A stretch of 64,000 nt of DNA from assembly GCF_007280415.1 (NCBI RefSeq), contig NZ_VKKU01000001.1, forward strand, positions 682,001 to 746,000. Direction: 5' to 3'. The position numbers and the translations under genes are program-made. This DNA is from Sphingorhabdus contaminans (GTDB lineage: Bacteria; Pseudomonadota; Alphaproteobacteria; Sphingomonadales; Sphingomonadaceae). Below are positions 28,882 through 41,458 of this stretch, in pieces. Position 1 is the first letter of the stretch, and each line of letters starts with the position of its first letter. The notes under the pieces were generated by a model. The model was not told where the DNA came from. It ran no database searches and saw only the letters and a list, made by a program, of their open reading frames with translations.

Positions 28882-29160
28882 ATATGTGTTTAATGAACTG
28901 CATGCACGATTGATCGCTATTAAAAAAGCTAATGCTATGTGCAACGAATATTGTAACTGACATGGAAATCGCGCGGGTTTCCGCGCTGATGAGACTATTA
29001 TCCCCCATCAATATTCAATCCAGTCAATTGAAATGTTCCATAATGTGACATTATCTCACATCCGGAACATCAGAATGTTTGTTTTATGGTTAATTTTCTC
29101 TATAGGCGACGGGGATAAGACATAATTCGGGTCGTAAGGGGTTGGGGAGACCCTTTCTGA
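28882..29160. promoter_or_regulatory. AT-rich intergenic region with nested inverted repeat before the M28 peptidase gene
   Basis: About 280 bp without a credible gene. ATGTTCC (29033-29039) pairs with GGAACAT (29064-29070), and nested inside are TGTGA (29044-29048) and TCACA (29056-29060), separated by 7 nt. The inner element resembles a Crp-type site (TGTGA-N6-TCACA) with one extra spacer base. It sits about 90-130 bp before the peptidase ATG at 29161. Promoter boxes are not assigned. Confidence 0.35.
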
Positions 29161-31377
29161 ATGCGTGATTATATATTGTTGCCTGTCGTTGTCGCATTGG
29201 CAATTGCGATAGCGCTGATTACCCGTGTTGCGCCATTTGGAGATGGCGCGACCGGCTACAACTTGAAAGATGCACAGGCGACTCTTCACGCAATTGCCAC
29301 CGAGCCTCGTCCCGTGGGTTCAACCGGCCATGCAAAAGCGCAAATCTGGCTATTAAAGCGTTTCAAAGACCTGGGACTGGAAGTCGACACGCAGTCCGGC
29401 ATCGGCGTCCGACAGGCCAATTTTGACGCACGGCGTAAGGGCGCAATCAGTGTCGCGCCGTTCAACAACATCATCGCGACATTACCGGGGCGTGACCGGA
29501 ATTCAAAAGCGGTCGCATTGATGGCCCATTATGACAGTGTTTTTGGTGCCAATGGTGCTGCTGATGACGGCGCAGGTATTGCCGCGATGCTGGAAACGGC
29601 ACGTATCCTTTCAAAAGGACCAAAGCCAGCACGCGACGTCATTTTCATTGCAACGGATTCCGAAGAACTGGGGCTCATTGGCGCACAGGAGTTTTTTGAC
29701 CGACATCCGCTTGCAAAACGTATCGAAGTCGTCGTCAATGTCGAAGCACGCGGTTCGCGCGGGCGTGCGATCATGTTCCAGACATCTCCCGGAAATGCCG
29801 AGCTCATTGAGTTGTGGGCGGCCAATGCAGTCCAGCCCACCGGCAATAGTCTGGCAAACAATGTTTATCAGCTTTTGCCCAATGATACCGATCTTTCGGT
29901 GCCACTCGCCAAAGGTGTTTCAGGTATCAATGCGGCCTTTATCGACCGGCTAAAAGATTATCATATGCCAACCGATACCATCGAGAATCTCGATCCGCAT
30001 GCGTTGAAACATCTCGGTAACTTCGCCGTCACAACAACACGGGCACTCGCCTTTGCCGAGAAACTTCCAGGTCAGGGGATCGAGGCGGCCTATTTTGATT
30101 TCTTCGGCCTGTTTGTTGTTCGCTACCCCATGTGGTTCGGTTGGGTGCTTGTCGTGGCCGGATTTGGTTTTCTGTTAACGGCTCCGCTTCAACGGATGGG
30201 CGTTGGCTGGCCCCAAGCCGTGGGGGGTGCTTTGGGAGTTTTCGCTCTCATGGCCGGTGCAGGCGCCATCATCCATTTCGTCTCTGCGTGGGCCTATGGC
30301 AACGGCATGATACCCATGCGTGAACGTATCAATGAAATGGGTCCGGCGCTCTGGATGTATGTGACATTTGTTGCTGGCGTCGTGCTTTTAGCGCGCCCTA
30401 GAGAATCGCTTTGGGTAGGTTCTGTGGTTCTGATGCTATGCTGCGCGCTTGCGGCACAAATCTGGATGCCCGGGGCCAGCTGGCTGTTCGACTGGGGCGG
30501 GCTGATTGGCGCGTTGCTGGTGAACCTTGCATCCCGGTCAGGTTGGCAATCTTCTCCGGTCATTTACATTAGCGCCCTGACCGGTGGACTCTGGGGCGCC
30601 TTGCTGCTCACCGGCGTGATCGTCACCTATGTCTCGGTCGCACCCATGACGCCTGCGCCGGTAGCTCTGATTATCCCGTTCTCGATCACGCTGATCGGAC
30701 CCGTAATCATGTCCTATGGACAGTTGCGCAATTCGCGGCGCGTGGGGGTCTGGCTGGTTGCTCTGGCCTCATTGGGTGCAGTATGGTTCGCTCTCGACCC
30801 CAGTTTTTCCGAACGCAATCCGCGTCCAGGGGATTTGTTCTATTACCGGGATGGCAATAGCGGGAAAAGTTATTGGGCGACCAGTTCGACTTCGCATGAG
30901 CTTCCCGATGGTCCCACCACTAAAATCTCCCCCAAAGGGTTTGACAGTCTGCGTTGGAAAGCGGTTCCCGCCCCGGCGTCGGAAGTTCAATTGCCGGCGG
31001 TTCGGTTGCGCGAACAGGGTGATAAGGTCGTCTTGAGCATCGTTAGCAACGTGGCACCCCGTTTGATGAATTTTGTCGTCAAATCGACGGTGCCTTTGTC
31101 CAATGTCGATGTGAATGGCAAACCGGTCCGGGTCATACCGGGTAAGGAAATCCGCTTGGGCTGGCGATCGGAAACACCGGACGCCATCTTGCAGATGCGC
31201 TTTGACAAGGAAAATGCCGGGGCGCTCGATATCGACTTTGTATATGCCATGGCCGGGATGCCGCAGGGCGCTCCACCGGCAGGCGGCCCGGACACGGACT
31301 GGACACGACTCAATGGCGCCAGGGTGGTCAGCGGATCGCTTAACCTGACATATGGGACGCATATGGCGAGCCGATAG
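29161..31377 (+). CDS. Multi-pass membrane M28-family metallopeptidase
   Basis: 738 residues. A membrane anchor at the N-terminus (about residues 4-24) is followed by an M28 zinc aminopeptidase domain. Candidate ligands are His123 (MAHYDS), Asp135/136 (AADDGAG), Glu168/169 (DSEELG), Glu195 (VEARG) and His268 (KDYHMPTD). After about residue 305 come several hydrophobic segments, and then an extracytoplasmic C-terminal domain without recognisable motifs. This order (peptidase followed by membrane spans) resembles the eukaryotic ER/vacuolar ERMP1/Pff1 family and its bacterial relatives. Substrate unknown. It stands alone, 98 bp before bamD. Confidence 0.88.
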   Translation: MRDYILLPVVVALAIAIALITRVAPFGDGATGYNLKDAQATLHAIATEPRPVGSTGHAKAQIWLLKRFKDLGLEVDTQSGIGVRQANFDARRKGAISVAPFNNIIATLPGRDRNSKAVALMAHYDSVFGANGAADDGAGIAAMLETARILSKGPKPARDVIFIATDSEELGLIGAQEFFDRHPLAKRIEVVVNVEARGSRGRAIMFQTSPGNAELIELWAANAVQPTGNSLANNVYQLLPNDTDLSVPLAKGVSGINAAFIDRLKDYHMPTDTIENLDPHALKHLGNFAVTTTRALAFAEKLPGQGIEAAYFDFFGLFVVRYPMWFGWVLVVAGFGFLLTAPLQRMGVGWPQAVGGALGVFALMAGAGAIIHFVSAWAYGNGMIPMRERINEMGPALWMYVTFVAGVVLLARPRESLWVGSVVLMLCCALAAQIWMPGASWLFDWGGLIGALLVNLASRSGWQSSPVIYISALTGGLWGALLLTGVIVTYVSVAPMTPAPVALIIPFSITLIGPVIMSYGQLRNSRRVGVWLVALASLGAVWFALDPSFSERNPRPGDLFYYRDGNSGKSYWATSSTSHELPDGPTTKISPKGFDSLRWKAVPAPASEVQLPAVRLREQGDKVVLSIVSNVAPRLMNFVVKSTVPLSNVDVNGKPVRVIPGKEIRLGWRSETPDAILQMRFDKENAGALDIDFVYAMAGMPQGAPPAGGPDTDWTRLNGARVVSGSLNLTYGTHMASR

Positions 31378-31474
31378 GGCAGAAATTCATCTGCGATACA
31401 GGCAGAAGCAGGCATCTGGGGACAATATCAGCAAAGCACTTGGCGACGGGGCCAAGATTATCTAGGGAACGTCC

Positions 31475-32269
31475 ATGAACAAAAAATTGCTTGTGCCCGT
31501 GGCAGTGCTTGCCGCCTCTTCTCTGTTATCCGGTTGCGCTGCGCTCGGCCTTGGCGGCGGCGATGCGAAGCCTGGAAGCAATACGCGCTATGTCGCGCGT
31601 GATGTGAATACGCTTTATGCGGCCGCAAAGGAGAAGCTGGACAATCAGCAATATGTTGTCGCAGCCGCGCTGTTCGATGAAGTCGAGCGCCAGCATCCTT
31701 ATTCGCCATGGGCGCGGCGCGCGCAGCTGATGAGTGCCTTTAGCTATTATATGGCGCAGAAATATAACGAATCGATCCAGTCTTCGCGTCGCTTTTTGTC
31801 GATCCATCCCGGCAACAAGGATGCGGCCTATGCCTATTATCTGATTGCGCTCAATTATTATGAGCAAATCAGCGACGTGACCCGCGACCAGAAGATTTCC
31901 GAACAGGCACTGGCCGCATTGGGTGAGGTGCAGCGTCGTTACCCAACGTCGCGCTATGCCGCGGATGCCACATTGAAAATGGACCTCGTGCGCGATCACC
32001 TCGCCGGCAAGGAAATGGAAATCGGCCGCTTTTACCAACGGCGTGCCCTGTGGCTTGCGTCGTCGCTGCGCTTCCGTGAGGTCGTCGAGAAATTCGACAC
32101 GACCACCCACGCGCCCGAGGCTTTGTATCGCCTGACCGAATCCTATCTGGCGATGGGCGTTCCGGAAGAAGCCAAGAAAGCCGCGGCTGTCTTGGGTGCC
32201 AACTATCCCGGCAGCGAATGGTACAAACGCGCTTACGACCTGATGCAAAAGCACGCGCCCAGCGTCTGA
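31475..32269 (+). CDS. bamD: Outer-membrane assembly lipoprotein BamD
   Basis: 264 residues. Lipoprotein signal with lipobox LLSGC (Cys21), then TPR-like repeats: VNTLYAAAKEKLDNQQYVVA, the HPYSPWARRAQLMSAFSYY helices, and FLSIHPGNKDAAYAYYLIA. BamD is part of the BAM complex that inserts beta-barrel proteins in the outer membrane. It is followed 4 bp later by recN, a common alphaproteobacterial order, and the two are probably co-transcribed. Confidence 0.95.
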   Translation: MNKKLLVPVAVLAASSLLSGCAALGLGGGDAKPGSNTRYVARDVNTLYAAAKEKLDNQQYVVAAALFDEVERQHPYSPWARRAQLMSAFSYYMAQKYNESIQSSRRFLSIHPGNKDAAYAYYLIALNYYEQISDVTRDQKISEQALAALGEVQRRYPTSRYAADATLKMDLVRDHLAGKEMEIGRFYQRRALWLASSLRFREVVEKFDTTTHAPEALYRLTESYLAMGVPEEAKKAAAVLGANYPGSEWYKRAYDLMQKHAPSV

Positions 32270-32273
32270 TGCG

Positions 32274-35980
<3,707 letters not shown>

Positions 35981-35987
35981 GGAAGCT

Positions 35988-36030
35988 TGGCGGCGCATTG
36001 ACTAGAAAAGGAGCAGTCAATGCGCCGCCA
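35988..36030. terminator. Perfect 16-bp inverted repeat after ligA
   Basis: TGGCGGCGCATTGACT (35988-36003) and its exact reverse complement (36015-36030) flank an 11-nt purine-rich loop, AGAAAAGGAGC. It begins 7 nt after the ligA stop. No U tract follows, so it may be a terminator assisted by other means or an RNA-stabilising hairpin. Confidence 0.6.
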
Positions 36031-36178
36031 GAACCGCAGCGATCCCCCTCGTGCCGCGCGGTTCAAAGCTTTATCCCCCTCAATTTGGATCGATATTGGC
36101 CTTGCGCCTGCTATCTTATCCCGCGACTCCAAAAGGGCTTGCTTCGATGACAATTATATGACGGTTAGGAGCGTGATA

Positions 36179-36877
36179 ATGTCAACAATTATACAATCTC
36201 CTGGCCAAACCGAAAATATAGGTCGTTCGATAGGTGCGCCGGCTCTGTTCGCAAGTTTTCCTGCTGAACTGCAGGCGGAATTGAGGAAGAAAGCAGTCCG
36301 TCGTCAGTTTCTTTCGGGACAGTTCTTACAACATCGTGGCGATCATGCTGACGGCTTCTGGATCATTGATAAGGGGCAGGTCAAACTTGGGCATCAGGAT
36401 GCGCAAGGCACCATGCACGTTCTTTTCATTCTTGGTCCGGGAGATAGTTTTGGTGAACTGGCATGTCTAGGCCAGTTTACCCGGGTTCTGGATGCTGAAG
36501 CACTTGGTAAAGTAGAACTCACTTGGGTAAGCGATAAAATAATGTCGGAGGTGATAGCTGGTTCTACCGACATCGCGCGGGAAATGCTGAAGATATTGGC
36601 TAAGCAACTCCAAGAAGCGCTTGATAACCTGCTCGTCTTTCGCAACATGCCAGCTCCAAAACGGCTGGCCCAACGTTTGCTTGCGTTTGTGGCCGATCGT
36701 GAGCCTCCTGTTAAACTGGGTATAAAGCAGCAGGAATTGGCGGAATTGATAGGTGTTTCCCGTATGACAATTGCTTCGGCACTTTCGGATTTGGAAACAT
36801 TGGGTCTCGTTACCCGACATTATGGCCATTTGGTTATCGAAGACCCGACTGCGCTTCGACATTGGATGAAAACATAA
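36179..36877 (+). CDS. Crp/Fnr-family transcriptional regulator
   Basis: 232 residues. Cyclic-nucleotide-binding-like domain (residues about 20-130: FLSGQFLQHRGDHADGFWII, GDSFGELACLG), a dimer helix, and a C-terminal helix-turn-helix KQQELAELIGVSRMTIASAL. There is no N-terminal cysteine cluster, so it is not an oxygen-sensing Fnr. The effector is unknown. ATG 36179 is chosen because TAGGAG lies about eight bases before it and the N-terminus then is short; upstream in-frame sequence overlaps the ligA hairpin. Next gene is convergent. Confidence 0.87.
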   Translation: MSTIIQSPGQTENIGRSIGAPALFASFPAELQAELRKKAVRRQFLSGQFLQHRGDHADGFWIIDKGQVKLGHQDAQGTMHVLFILGPGDSFGELACLGQFTRVLDAEALGKVELTWVSDKIMSEVIAGSTDIAREMLKILAKQLQEALDNLLVFRNMPAPKRLAQRLLAFVADREPPVKLGIKQQELAELIGVSRMTIASALSDLETLGLVTRHYGHLVIEDPTALRHWMKT

Positions 36878-36889
36878 AGGTTCTTCAAA

Positions 36890-37570
36890 TTAAAACCAGC
36901 GCATGACGCCACCGGGCAAGGGCGTCCAGATGCCAATTCGTACGCCCGCGTTTTTTAACACCCGCCCCACCCAAGTATTGCAGGTGTTTAAAGCAGAGTA
37001 ATGTCCCACGCTCTTATAGAACAGATTGTCAGACCCATAAGCCGGATAAGCGATGCTTTGCCCATTGGCATTCCGTCGAAATGACGCTCTTACTTGTCGT
37101 ATTATCAACCGGTATTGCTTTTCTGACACGCGAAACTGTTTGCGGTTTATTAGGGGCGCTGGATTGGTGACATGATAGACATGCAATAACGTATCGTCCG
37201 AACCAAGTATCGCACTCCCAATGTCGCCGCTTTGCACATCAGCCCAAGTTTCAGCATTACGATATACGCGACCATGACCCCAGCCGATCATCGCGTGCGT
37301 TCCGTAAAGATTGGGATTGTGCAACTGCTCAAGCCTGATCAAGTCACTCAGATCTTCTCCCGCGATGCGTATGGGTACAATCAAACTAACGTGGATGCCG
37401 TTTGTCTCGACAAATATGTCAACTCCTTTTGGCGACGGGGTCCATTCATTGTTCGCCGGAACAAAGCTTCCTATAAATGCGGACGCCATGTAAATGCCCA
37501 GCAATAATGCCGGCCACGCGATGACTGCTCGGATTGCCCTCCACACGCTGTTGATGCGAAACAGTTTCAA
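36890..37570 (-). CDS. DUF2459 (TIGR02117) family protein
   Basis: 226 residues. One N-terminal membrane segment (about residues 15-35) followed by an extracytoplasmic domain. Family traits are GVDIFVETNGIHVSLIVPI, IGWGHGRVYRNAETWADV and NTCNTWVGRVLKNAGVRIG near the end, with cysteine flanked by Asn/Thr. The family is uncharacterised and common in alphaproteobacteria. The start TTG 37570 has AAGGAAG nine bases upstream. Its start codon is only 16 bp from the divergent phhA start, so promoters must lie inside the opposite genes. Confidence 0.8.
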   Translation of the reverse strand: MKLFRINSVWRAIRAVIAWPALLLGIYMASAFIGSFVPANNEWTPSPKGVDIFVETNGIHVSLIVPIRIAGEDLSDLIRLEQLHNPNLYGTHAMIGWGHGRVYRNAETWADVQSGDIGSAILGSDDTLLHVYHVTNPAPLINRKQFRVSEKQYRLIIRQVRASFRRNANGQSIAYPAYGSDNLFYKSVGHYSALNTCNTWVGRVLKNAGVRIGIWTPLPGGVMRWF

Positions 37571-37586
37571 GTGTAACCACTTCCTT

Positions 37587-38456
37587 ATGGCCGACTTTCA
37601 ACACGTGTATGATACGCCGCCCGAAGGCGCAAATGCCGACTGGACGATTCCTCAAAACTGGGAACATTTCAGCGCGGATGAACACCGAATGTGGGATAGA
37701 CTATTTGCACGGCAATCTGGAATGCTCCCCGGTCGGGCTGCAGACGCGTTTCTTCGTGGATTGGATGTACTCAAGCTATCAAAGCCTGGAATTCCGGATT
37801 ATCGGGAACTGAACGCGCGGTTAAATGCTGCAACTGGTTGGGAAGTCGTCGCTGTCCCCGGACTTGTACCCGATGATGTTTTTTTTGATCATCTTGCAAA
37901 CCGTCGCTTTCCGGCCGGGAACTTTATCCGAAACCCGGAGCAACTCGATTATCTGCAAGAGCCCGATGTTTTCCATGATGTTTTTGGGCATGTTCCAATG
38001 CTCGCTGACCCTGTTTTTGCGGATTATATGGTTGCGTATGGAAAAGGCGGATTGCGATCATTAGGGTTTAACGCTCTCGATCATTTGGCTCGACTTTATT
38101 GGTACACCGTAGAATTTGGGTTAATAGAACAGTCCGACGGTCTTCGCATTTACGGGGCGGGCATTGTCTCAAGTTATGCCGAGAGCATTTTTGCGCTCGA
38201 AGATCCTAGTCCAAACAGGATCGCTTTTGACCTTCTGCGTGTAATGAGGACTGAGTATCGCATTGATGATTTTCAACAGAATTATTTTGTCATTTCAGGG
38301 CTGAATGACCTTCTGCAAGTCACCGTTGAAACGGACTTCGCACCACTATATGAAAAACTCGAAACTTTGCCGGATATCGCCATTGCTGACATTTTGCAGA
38401 CAGATAGAGTGTTGACTCATGGTACCCAAAAACATGCGCAAGAGGCCGGTCGCTAA
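37587..38456 (+). CDS. phhA: Phenylalanine 4-monooxygenase
   Basis: 289 residues, the bacterial monomeric form. Iron ligands are His130 and His135 (VFHDVFGHVPM) and Glu176 (YWYTVEFGLI). Other family blocks are TIPQNWEHFSADEH and GWEVVAVPGLV. Converts Phe to Tyr with a tetrahydropterin cofactor. ATG 37587 gives the standard N-terminus; no Shine-Dalgarno precedes it, since the upstream sequence is instead the complement of the DUF2459 ribosome-binding site. The C-terminal codons form the left arm of a hairpin. Lies in the low-GC tract. Confidence 0.93.
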   Translation: MADFQHVYDTPPEGANADWTIPQNWEHFSADEHRMWDRLFARQSGMLPGRAADAFLRGLDVLKLSKPGIPDYRELNARLNAATGWEVVAVPGLVPDDVFFDHLANRRFPAGNFIRNPEQLDYLQEPDVFHDVFGHVPMLADPVFADYMVAYGKGGLRSLGFNALDHLARLYWYTVEFGLIEQSDGLRIYGAGIVSSYAESIFALEDPSPNRIAFDLLRVMRTEYRIDDFQQNYFVISGLNDLLQVTVETDFAPLYEKLETLPDIAIADILQTDRVLTHGTQKHAQEAGR

Positions 38457-38483
38457 AAAGGGAGGGGAAAAGCGACCGGCCTC
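38442..38483. terminator. Perfect 13-bp inverted repeat between convergent phhA and fasciclin genes
   Basis: GAGGCCGGTCGCT (38442-38454) and AGCGACCGGCCTC (38471-38483) are exact reverse complements across a 16-nt purine loop with GGGAGGGG. The left arm covers the phhA C-terminal codons. Placement between convergent genes suggests a bidirectional terminator; no U tract on either strand. Confidence 0.6.
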
Positions 38484-38498
38484 CGCATTCACCACCAG

Positions 38499-39068
38499 TT
38501 AGGGCAGCAAAACAGAGTCAATAACGTGCACCACACCATTTGATTGTATTACGTCTACGGTCGTAACCGCGGACTGACCGCCTTTCGCATCGGTAATAAC
38601 AACGCTTTTGCCGGACATGCGCGCCGTAATTTTTTCGCCAGCAACAGTGGTCAACGAAGCTTTGCCGCCACCTGCCTTGATTGCAGAAATGATATCGTTC
38701 GCTGTCAGTTTGCCCGCGACAACATGATAGGTCAGTATCTTGGTAAGCGTTGCTTTGTTCTCAGGCTTCAATAGGGTGGGAACGGTGCCCTCAGGTAGCT
38801 TTTCAAAGGCAGCATTTGTAGGCGCAAACACAGTAAATGGTCCAGGGCTGGCTAATGTTTCGACCAGACCCGCCGCTTTTACGGCGGCGACGAGGGTGGT
38901 CAAATTCGGTGCAGTGGAAGCGTTTTCAGCGATTGTTTTTGCCGGATACATAGCCGCTCCGCCTACGATGGGGTTAGCCATTTTATGATGGTTGGCAAAC
39001 ACAGTTGAGCCGGCAAATGTGGTCGATGCAAGCGCAACGGTAAAAAGTAATTTTTTTGTAATGGTCAT
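38499..39068 (-). CDS. Fasciclin-domain secreted protein
   Basis: 189 residues. Signal peptide (ITKKLLFTVALASTTFAG...) then a single FAS1 domain: TLVAAVKAAGLVETLASPGP, FTVFAPTNAAFEKLP, ILTYHVVAGKLT and NGVVHVIDSVLLP. FAS1 proteins mediate adhesion or have unknown periplasmic roles. ATG 39068 has AGGAAAG upstream. The order ECF sigma, anti-sigma, fasciclin on one strand recurs in sphingomonads, so it may be a target of the sigma factor. In the low-GC tract. Confidence 0.88.
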   Translation of the reverse strand: MTITKKLLFTVALASTTFAGSTVFANHHKMANPIVGGAAMYPAKTIAENASTAPNLTTLVAAVKAAGLVETLASPGPFTVFAPTNAAFEKLPEGTVPTLLKPENKATLTKILTYHVVAGKLTANDIISAIKAGGGKASLTTVAGEKITARMSGKSVVITDAKGGQSAVTTVDVIQSNGVVHVIDSVLLP

Positions 39069-39166
39069 GTTTTTAACTTTCCTGTTCTGCGCACTTCCAG
39101 ACGGGGGAGTGCTATCTTCAGGAACGATCACATTGCTTCGATAGATGCATCACAGATGAGAAAAAT

Positions 39167-39853
39167 TTAGAGTCTCGCTATTTTCCCACTCGCAATGACA
39201 GGACCGGTTGCCTTCCCATCAGGCGCTCCACCTGCTCGTTCGGGAGTAATTGCCAAGGTGCCGCCCGATACAAGAAACTCACGCATGTCATTGGGAATGA
39301 TCACCGCTGTAGGGGATGATTTATCGACGATGCCTAAGGATCGTGCTTTCCCGTCTGCCGGTATTATCCAAAGCTCGGGGTATAATTTGCCCGTATCCAG
39401 CGAAACAGGTAAAACAATCAATCGTCCGGAGATTTCATCGTAACTTGCGGTTAAAGAAGTTGTCCGGTTTTCGTTAGACAATGCCGCTATCAGTGGTTTG
39501 GCGGGCGTGGGCGCGGATTCAATACCGGGTTTTTGCAAAAACAATATACCTAATATGACGGCAGCGCTGACGGACATTCCTGTCAGGGTTCGCCAAAACG
39601 CTAACTTGCCAAGTCCAAGGTCTTGGATCGCTACGGGTGGTATTGATTTTTCTATAGAATCCCAAAGCCGATCAGGTGGATCGACATCACCTGCCAGCAT
39701 GGGTTGCAGACGAACTCGCCAAGCCTCTACTTCCTTCGCGAAGGCGGCGTCGGTAGCGATGCGAGCTTCAGCCATCGCATTGCCCGCGACATCCAAAAGC
39801 CCAAGCACATACTCGCCAGCTAACGCAATGTCCTCTTCAGTGGGTTGTATCAT
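39167..39853 (-). CDS. Anti-sigma factor, RskA family
   Basis: 228 residues. N-terminal cytoplasmic anti-sigma domain (LAGEYVLGLLDVAGNAMAE, VEAWRVRLQPML), one transmembrane segment at about residues 88-107 (GMSVSAAVILGILFLQ), and an extracytoplasmic domain with YPELWIIPADGKARSLG and GTLAITPERAGGAPDG, typical of RskA. It should hold the adjacent ECF sigma factor inactive. The ATG overlaps the sigma gene stop by four bases (ATGA), giving coupled synthesis. Confidence 0.88.
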   Translation of the reverse strand: MIQPTEEDIALAGEYVLGLLDVAGNAMAEARIATDAAFAKEVEAWRVRLQPMLAGDVDPPDRLWDSIEKSIPPVAIQDLGLGKLAFWRTLTGMSVSAAVILGILFLQKPGIESAPTPAKPLIAALSNENRTTSLTASYDEISGRLIVLPVSLDTGKLYPELWIIPADGKARSLGIVDKSSPTAVIIPNDMREFLVSGGTLAITPERAGGAPDGKATGPVIASGKIARL

Positions 39854-40434
39854 GACGCGCCCTCCATGCAGGTGCGTAGTTTAACTAGTGCACGACGGAT
39901 GCGACTTTTGACCGTGCCTAAAGGTTCGCCGTCGCAAGCTGCGATATCTGCATATGTTGCTCCGCCTAAAAAAGCGCTTTTTATAAAATGGGCATCGCGT
40001 CGGTCGAGGCCATCGATGCAACTATAAAGTAGTTTGTCATCGCCAATCGCCATAAGTTGCGCCTCGGCTAGAGGGGAAGGGTCCTCTATTTCTGACGCTT
40101 CGTCGAGTGAAGTGAAACCCGCTTTGCCTTTTGAGCGCAGTCTATCAATCGCACGATTGCGCGTAACGGTAACGAGCCAGCTTATTGGGCTCGCTCGACC
40201 AGCCTCGAAAGTGGCAGCTCGATTCCAGATTGTGATATAGGCGTCTTGCAATGCTTCTTCCGCTTCGTTTCTATCGCCGAAGATACGCAGGCAAACGCCA
40301 AATAGTTTCGCCGAAGTGGCCCTATAAACCGCCTCAAATGCAGATCGATCCCCTTTGCCCGTGCGCAGCAGTGCTTCCGTGAGCGAAGCCCTTCGCGCTG
40401 CTTCTAAATCCACAATACCAGAGTCTGTTGCCAT
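39850..40434 (-). CDS. ECF-type RNA polymerase sigma factor (SigK-like)
   Basis: 194 residues. Sigma-2 region (RTGKGDRSAFEAVYRATSAK, AEEALQDAYITIWNRA) and sigma-4 region (DRRDAHFIKSAFLGGATYAD, LGTVKSRIRRALVKLR) are clear. No extra C-terminal domain. It pairs with the RskA-type anti-sigma gene downstream. ATG 40434 is the first start giving a compact N-terminus; an upstream extension would overlap prmA and shows no conservation. The gene starts 50 bp after prmA and may have its own promoter there. Confidence 0.9.
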   Translation of the reverse strand: MATDSGIVDLEAARRASLTEALLRTGKGDRSAFEAVYRATSAKLFGVCLRIFGDRNEAEEALQDAYITIWNRAATFEAGRASPISWLVTVTRNRAIDRLRSKGKAGFTSLDEASEIEDPSPLAEAQLMAIGDDKLLYSCIDGLDRRDAHFIKSAFLGGATYADIAACDGEPLGTVKSRIRRALVKLRTCMEGAS

Positions 40435-40483
40435 CAGTTTAGGATATGACCCAAGCCAAAGCTTGTTGCAATTGATCGTTGAA

Positions 40484-41458
40484 TCACCATGTGCCGAAAT
40501 CTCCAGGCGGCTGGGATGTCCGACCATCCGCACGAATTGGGCGTTGCCAACCAAAACGCTTACGTTTTACTAGCAATAAGCAGGGCCAGTCGCCGGTATC
40601 CCGACGAACTTCGAGACGGAATCCGAGTTTGCGATATGCTCCTATGACCGATTCGGCCTGCGTGTTTAACAGCCCTGCCAAAATCAATGCGCCGCCACCA
40701 CGAATGATCCGCGCAAGGGAAGGAGCCAACTCAATCAGAGGCCCTGCGAGTATGTTTGCAATTATCAAATCATACGGGGCGCGTTGTTGAATGATCGGAT
40801 GGTCGGTCCCTGCCGCCACGCAGAGTGCAATTTGGCCTGGTCCCGAACCTAACGCGTAGCCATTTAATAAAGCGTTATCTCTCGTAACGTCGATGCTAAC
40901 GGGATCTATGTCTGATGCAGTAAGGTAGGCGCGAGGCCAAAGATGACTTGCGGCAAAAGTCAGCAGGCCGGTGCCAGTGCCTATGTCGGCAATTAGATTG
41001 AACCTTTTGCCCATACACTTCAACTTATCCAGCATCGATAAACATCCGCTCGTCGTCTCGTGGCCGCCTGTTCCAAAAGCGCGGCTGGCTTCGATATTTA
41101 TCGGAACGGAGCCTTTCGGAACTTCATCTTTATTAGCACTCGTATGAACATAAAAGCGTCCGGCATGGACCGGTTTGAGGCCTTGTTGACTCATCACAAC
41201 CCAATCTTCGTCAGGTAGTTTTGTAATCAGTGGCTTTGCTTTTGAGGCGCTCGGTAGCCGGCTCTGAATTAATTCGACAGCTGCTTTGTCAGGCTCCTCT
41301 GGAAAATAGGCTTCAATTCGCCATTTGGTATCATTAAACGCTTCCATCTCATCTGCGACGATTGACGGGATTGGGTCGAGAAACGCCAGCCACTCATCCA
41401 TGTCATGCAATGCTTCGGCTTCTTGCCGGGTGCAGGGTAATGTTACTTTCCAGCTCAC
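40484..41458 (-). CDS. prmA: Ribosomal protein L11 methyltransferase PrmA
   Basis: 324 residues. SAM motif I IADIGTGTGLLTF, preceded by the family signature RAFGTGGHETT and followed by post-motif NILAGPLIEL. The N-terminal substrate-binding domain is visible (AFNDTKWRIEAYF). It trimethylates L11. GTG 41458 overlaps the stop of the metallo-beta-lactamase gene (GTGA), so it is coupled to it. Somewhat diverged from the GC-rich background, being in the low-GC tract. Confidence 0.9.
   Translation of the reverse strand: MSWKVTLPCTRQEAEALHDMDEWLAFLDPIPSIVADEMEAFNDTKWRIEAYFPEEPDKAAVELIQSRLPSASKAKPLITKLPDEDWVVMSQQGLKPVHAGRFYVHTSANKDEVPKGSVPINIEASRAFGTGGHETTSGCLSMLDKLKCMGKRFNLIADIGTGTGLLTFAASHLWPRAYLTASDIDPVSIDVTRDNALLNGYALGSGPGQIALCVAAGTDHPIIQQRAPYDLIIANILAGPLIELAPSLARIIRGGGALILAGLLNTQAESVIGAYRKLGFRLEVRRDTGDWPCLLLVKRKRFGWQRPIRADGRTSQPPGDFGTW

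Noticed and set aside
26536-28944. 802-codon open frame antisense to pnp
   Set aside because: The plus strand encodes a complete PNPase with all motifs; the antisense product has no recognisable domain and reflects high GC codon bias.
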